From an uncultured SAR86 cluster bacterium (GTDB taxonomy: Bacteria > Pseudomonadota > Gammaproteobacteria > Magnimaribacterales > D2472): 64,000 bases of DNA. The stretch is taken from positions 1 to 64,000 of the forward strand of contig CACKRJ010000001.1 of assembly GCA_902602595.1 (NCBI GenBank), written 5' to 3'. The notes under the pieces were generated by a model. The model did not search any database and was not told the origin of the DNA. It worked only from the letters and a program-made list of their open reading frames with translations. A program made the position numbers and the translations under genes. Positions 62,248 through 64,000 of the stretch are shown here, piece after piece (positions within the stretch are counted from its first letter, which is position 1; each line of letters opens with the position of its first letter).

Positions 62248-62679
62248 ATGACTATTAATTATCTCGGTTTAATATCGACAAATGATCTGCCTGCTACTTT
62301 TACAAAATTTTTTGTAGAGCCAGTTTCTGTAGGTTTTCCAAGCCCAGCTAATGATTATCTAGAAAGTCCTATTGATCTCAATAAATATCTTATTAAAAAT
62401 GGAGCGGCAACTTTCTTAGTAAGGGTTTCTGGAGATTCAATGCTAAATGCAAATATTGCTGATCAAGCTATATTAATAGTCGATCGAAGTCTTAAACCAA
62501 AGCACGGCAGTATTGTAGTTGCATCTTTAGATGGTGATTTTATTTGTAAGCGATTGCAACTCAAGCCTCGGCTATGCTTACTGCCAGAGAATCCTAAATA
62601 TGAGCCAATTTATATTCAGCACGGTCAAGATCTAGATATCATGGGAACAGTGACTGCTGCCATTAATAAATTTGAATGA
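62248..62679 (+). CDS. umuD: UmuD, SOS mutagenesis protein (S24 peptidase-like)
   Basis: 143 residues. The Ser nucleophile is Ser64 in VSGDSML, the Lys is Lys101 in DGDFICKRL, and VGFPSPANDYLE matches the cleavage area. The bond corresponding to E. coli UmuD Cys24-Gly25 would be Val28-Gly29. UmuD' with UmuC forms DNA polymerase V. It overlaps umuC by 4 bp and is under the LexA box. Confidence 0.95.
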   Translation: MTINYLGLISTNDLPATFTKFFVEPVSVGFPSPANDYLESPIDLNKYLIKNGAATFLVRVSGDSMLNANIADQAILIVDRSLKPKHGSIVVASLDGDFICKRLQLKPRLCLLPENPKYEPIYIQHGQDLDIMGTVTAAINKFE

Positions 62680-63944
62680 AATTTTTAGCATTAGTAGATT
62701 GCGATAATTTCTATGCTTCATGCGAAAGAGTTTTTAGACCGGATTTAAAACAAAAACCTATTGTTGTGCTATCTAACAATGATGGTTGTGTAATTGCCAG
62801 AAGCAAAGAGGCCAAAGCTATGGGAATCAAAATGGGCATCCCTTGGTTTAAAGTGAAAAAAGCATATTTAGCCCAAGGGGGTAAAGTATTTTCATCTAAC
62901 TTCCCGCTGTATGGTGATCTATCGAAAAGAGTAATGAATATTTTAGATGGGATGGTCAAAAGAATGGAGGTTTATAGCATTGATGAAGCATTTTTAGATC
63001 TACAACATATACAACAGTCAAATCAAGCATATGAATTTGGTGTGTATTGCAGGAACACTATACGTCAATGGGTTGGCATTCCTGTAAGAATTGGCATTGC
63101 ACCAACAAAAACTCTCGCTAAAGTTGCGAGTCATGTAGCAAAAAATCAAAAAGGCGGAGCAGGAGTTTATTGCCTCAGCAATAAAAAAGATATAGCGAAT
63201 ATTCTAAAAACTATTTGTGTCGGAGAGGTTTGGGGTGTTGGTCATCGGCTCTCTAAACAACTCAATCAATTAGGCACATATTCTGCATATGACCTAATGC
63301 AAATGGATATTAGGTTAATTCGAAAAAAATTCAGTGTTGTTTTAGAACGTACGGTCAGAGAATTGAGAGGAGAGCCATGCATTCGAATAGAAGATCATTC
63401 TGATCCAAAAAAACAAATTGTTGTAAGTCGAAGTTTTAGAGGCAGAATTGATAGTTTAGACTTATTAAAACCCCTGATTAGTAATTTTGCAGTACGTGCT
63501 GGAGAAAAATTGAGACATGAAACACAGAAATGCTCCCAGGTTTCTGTCTTTGTTGCAACTAGTCGATTTCAAAAAAATCTACAACATCGAGGATTTAATA
63601 GCTTCCATTTTCCCTACCCCATAGATGATACAAGGAGCATTTTAATGGGTGCAAATAAAGCTCTAAAAAAAACTTTCAAAAATGGTTATCCATATGCAAA
63701 AGCAGGAATATTATTAAGCCACTTTTCACATCCAACCTTCATTCAACAATCTCTTTTTCAAGCAGCAGATCATCAACACTTAAAACAAGATACACATTTG
63801 ATGCACACTATAGATTCGCTTAACAGTAAGCAAACACAGGTTTATTACGCTTCACAGCATCCTGCAGGATTATCACCAATACAAAAACAAATGGTATCGC
63901 CTAGATACACAACAAATTGGTGGGATTTACCGCAAACTAAGTAG
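62676..63944 (+). CDS. umuC: UmuC, catalytic subunit of translesion DNA polymerase V
   Basis: A 422-residue Y-family polymerase. Metal ligands are Asp8 in LVDCDNFYASCERVF and Asp103/Glu104 in YSIDEAFLDL. The thumb/little finger follows and the C-terminus has the UmuC extension (MVSPRYTTNWWDLPQTK). Length equals E. coli UmuC. From 63945 to the window end no further gene is seen. Confidence 0.96.
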   Translation: MKFLALVDCDNFYASCERVFRPDLKQKPIVVLSNNDGCVIARSKEAKAMGIKMGIPWFKVKKAYLAQGGKVFSSNFPLYGDLSKRVMNILDGMVKRMEVYSIDEAFLDLQHIQQSNQAYEFGVYCRNTIRQWVGIPVRIGIAPTKTLAKVASHVAKNQKGGAGVYCLSNKKDIANILKTICVGEVWGVGHRLSKQLNQLGTYSAYDLMQMDIRLIRKKFSVVLERTVRELRGEPCIRIEDHSDPKKQIVVSRSFRGRIDSLDLLKPLISNFAVRAGEKLRHETQKCSQVSVFVATSRFQKNLQHRGFNSFHFPYPIDDTRSILMGANKALKKTFKNGYPYAKAGILLSHFSHPTFIQQSLFQAADHQHLKQDTHLMHTIDSLNSKQTQVYYASQHPAGLSPIQKQMVSPRYTTNWWDLPQTK

Positions 63945-64000
63945 AAAAATATCTTTCATAATGAGCCTCGGAAAGATCAAGAAATTCAGAATAAATTTGA

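Noticed and set aside
1-64000. CRISPR arrays, prophage, secretion or defence systems
   Set aside because: No regularly spaced repeats, phage structural genes, nuclease-helicase defence sets or toxin pairs were seen on either strand.

Overview
The window is AT-rich, densely packed bacterial chromosome with very short or overlapping gene junctions. Gene neighbourhoods are gammaproteobacterial: purL next to a MltF-type transglycosylase, cysS next to ppiB and lpxH, alaS followed by lysC and a tRNA-Ser. Together with the AT-richness and streamlining, this suggests a marine gammaproteobacterium of the SAR86 or a similar oligotrophic type. That placement is inferred from content only. No phage genes, integrases, insertion sequences or CRISPR arrays were seen.

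Layout: 1-444 is the 5' end of smc. 477-6604 is a complete cytochrome c maturation operon, ccmABCDEFGH plus a ccmI-like gene, all on the minus strand; its small ccmD gene is easily missed. 6.6-9.1 kb holds a glycosyltransferase-like orphan, metY preceded by a SAM-II-type riboswitch, and a divergent cupin gene. thrS, a small dimeric alpha/beta-barrel (ABM-like) protein and tRNA-Arg(CCT) follow.

11.5-34.4 kb is the most notable region: 25 collinear minus-strand genes, nearly all overlapping or separated by a few bases. They look like a steroid (or steroid-like polycyclic) degradation locus. Ring A/B genes: a KshA-like oxygenase, an extradiol dioxygenase (HsaC-like), a meta-cleavage-product hydrolase (HsaD-like), and a hydratase/aldolase/acetaldehyde dehydrogenase trio (HsaE/F/G-like). 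Ring C/D (HIP) genes: acyl-CoA ligase (FadD3-like), two acyl-CoA dehydrogenases, two enoyl-CoA hydratases, an SDR (IpdF-like), a flavin reductase (IpdC-like), IpdA, IpdB and a thiolase (FadA6-like). Extra members are a P450, an LLM-class flavoprotein, an EthD-type protein, another SDR, two tandem AsnC regulators, a D-2-hydroxyacid dehydrogenase and an MFS transporter. The standout is a two-gene KshA-like Rieske oxygenase. One gene encodes only a Rieske [2Fe-2S] domain. The other encodes a catalytic subunit whose own Rieske domain has lost the whole cluster-binding segment while its mononuclear iron ligands are intact. KstD, HsaA/HsaB and an oxygenase reductase are not in the window.

34.5-44 kb is mixed: an MBL-fold hydrolase, TM2 protein, SDR, thioesterase, hflX, a lipoprotein with an internal duplication, a PYROXD2-like FAD oxidoreductase, an AGCS symporter, a Pif1/RecD-like helicase, a GNAT and tRNA-Ser(GCT). 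44-62 kb is mostly housekeeping: dihydroorotase, lysC, alaS, a dienelactone hydrolase, gamma-carbonic anhydrase, two Nudix hydrolases, purL, mltF-like, uvrB, tRNA-Asn, an SDR, cysS, ppiB and lpxH. The window ends with an SOS-controlled umuDC operon carrying a near-perfect LexA box.
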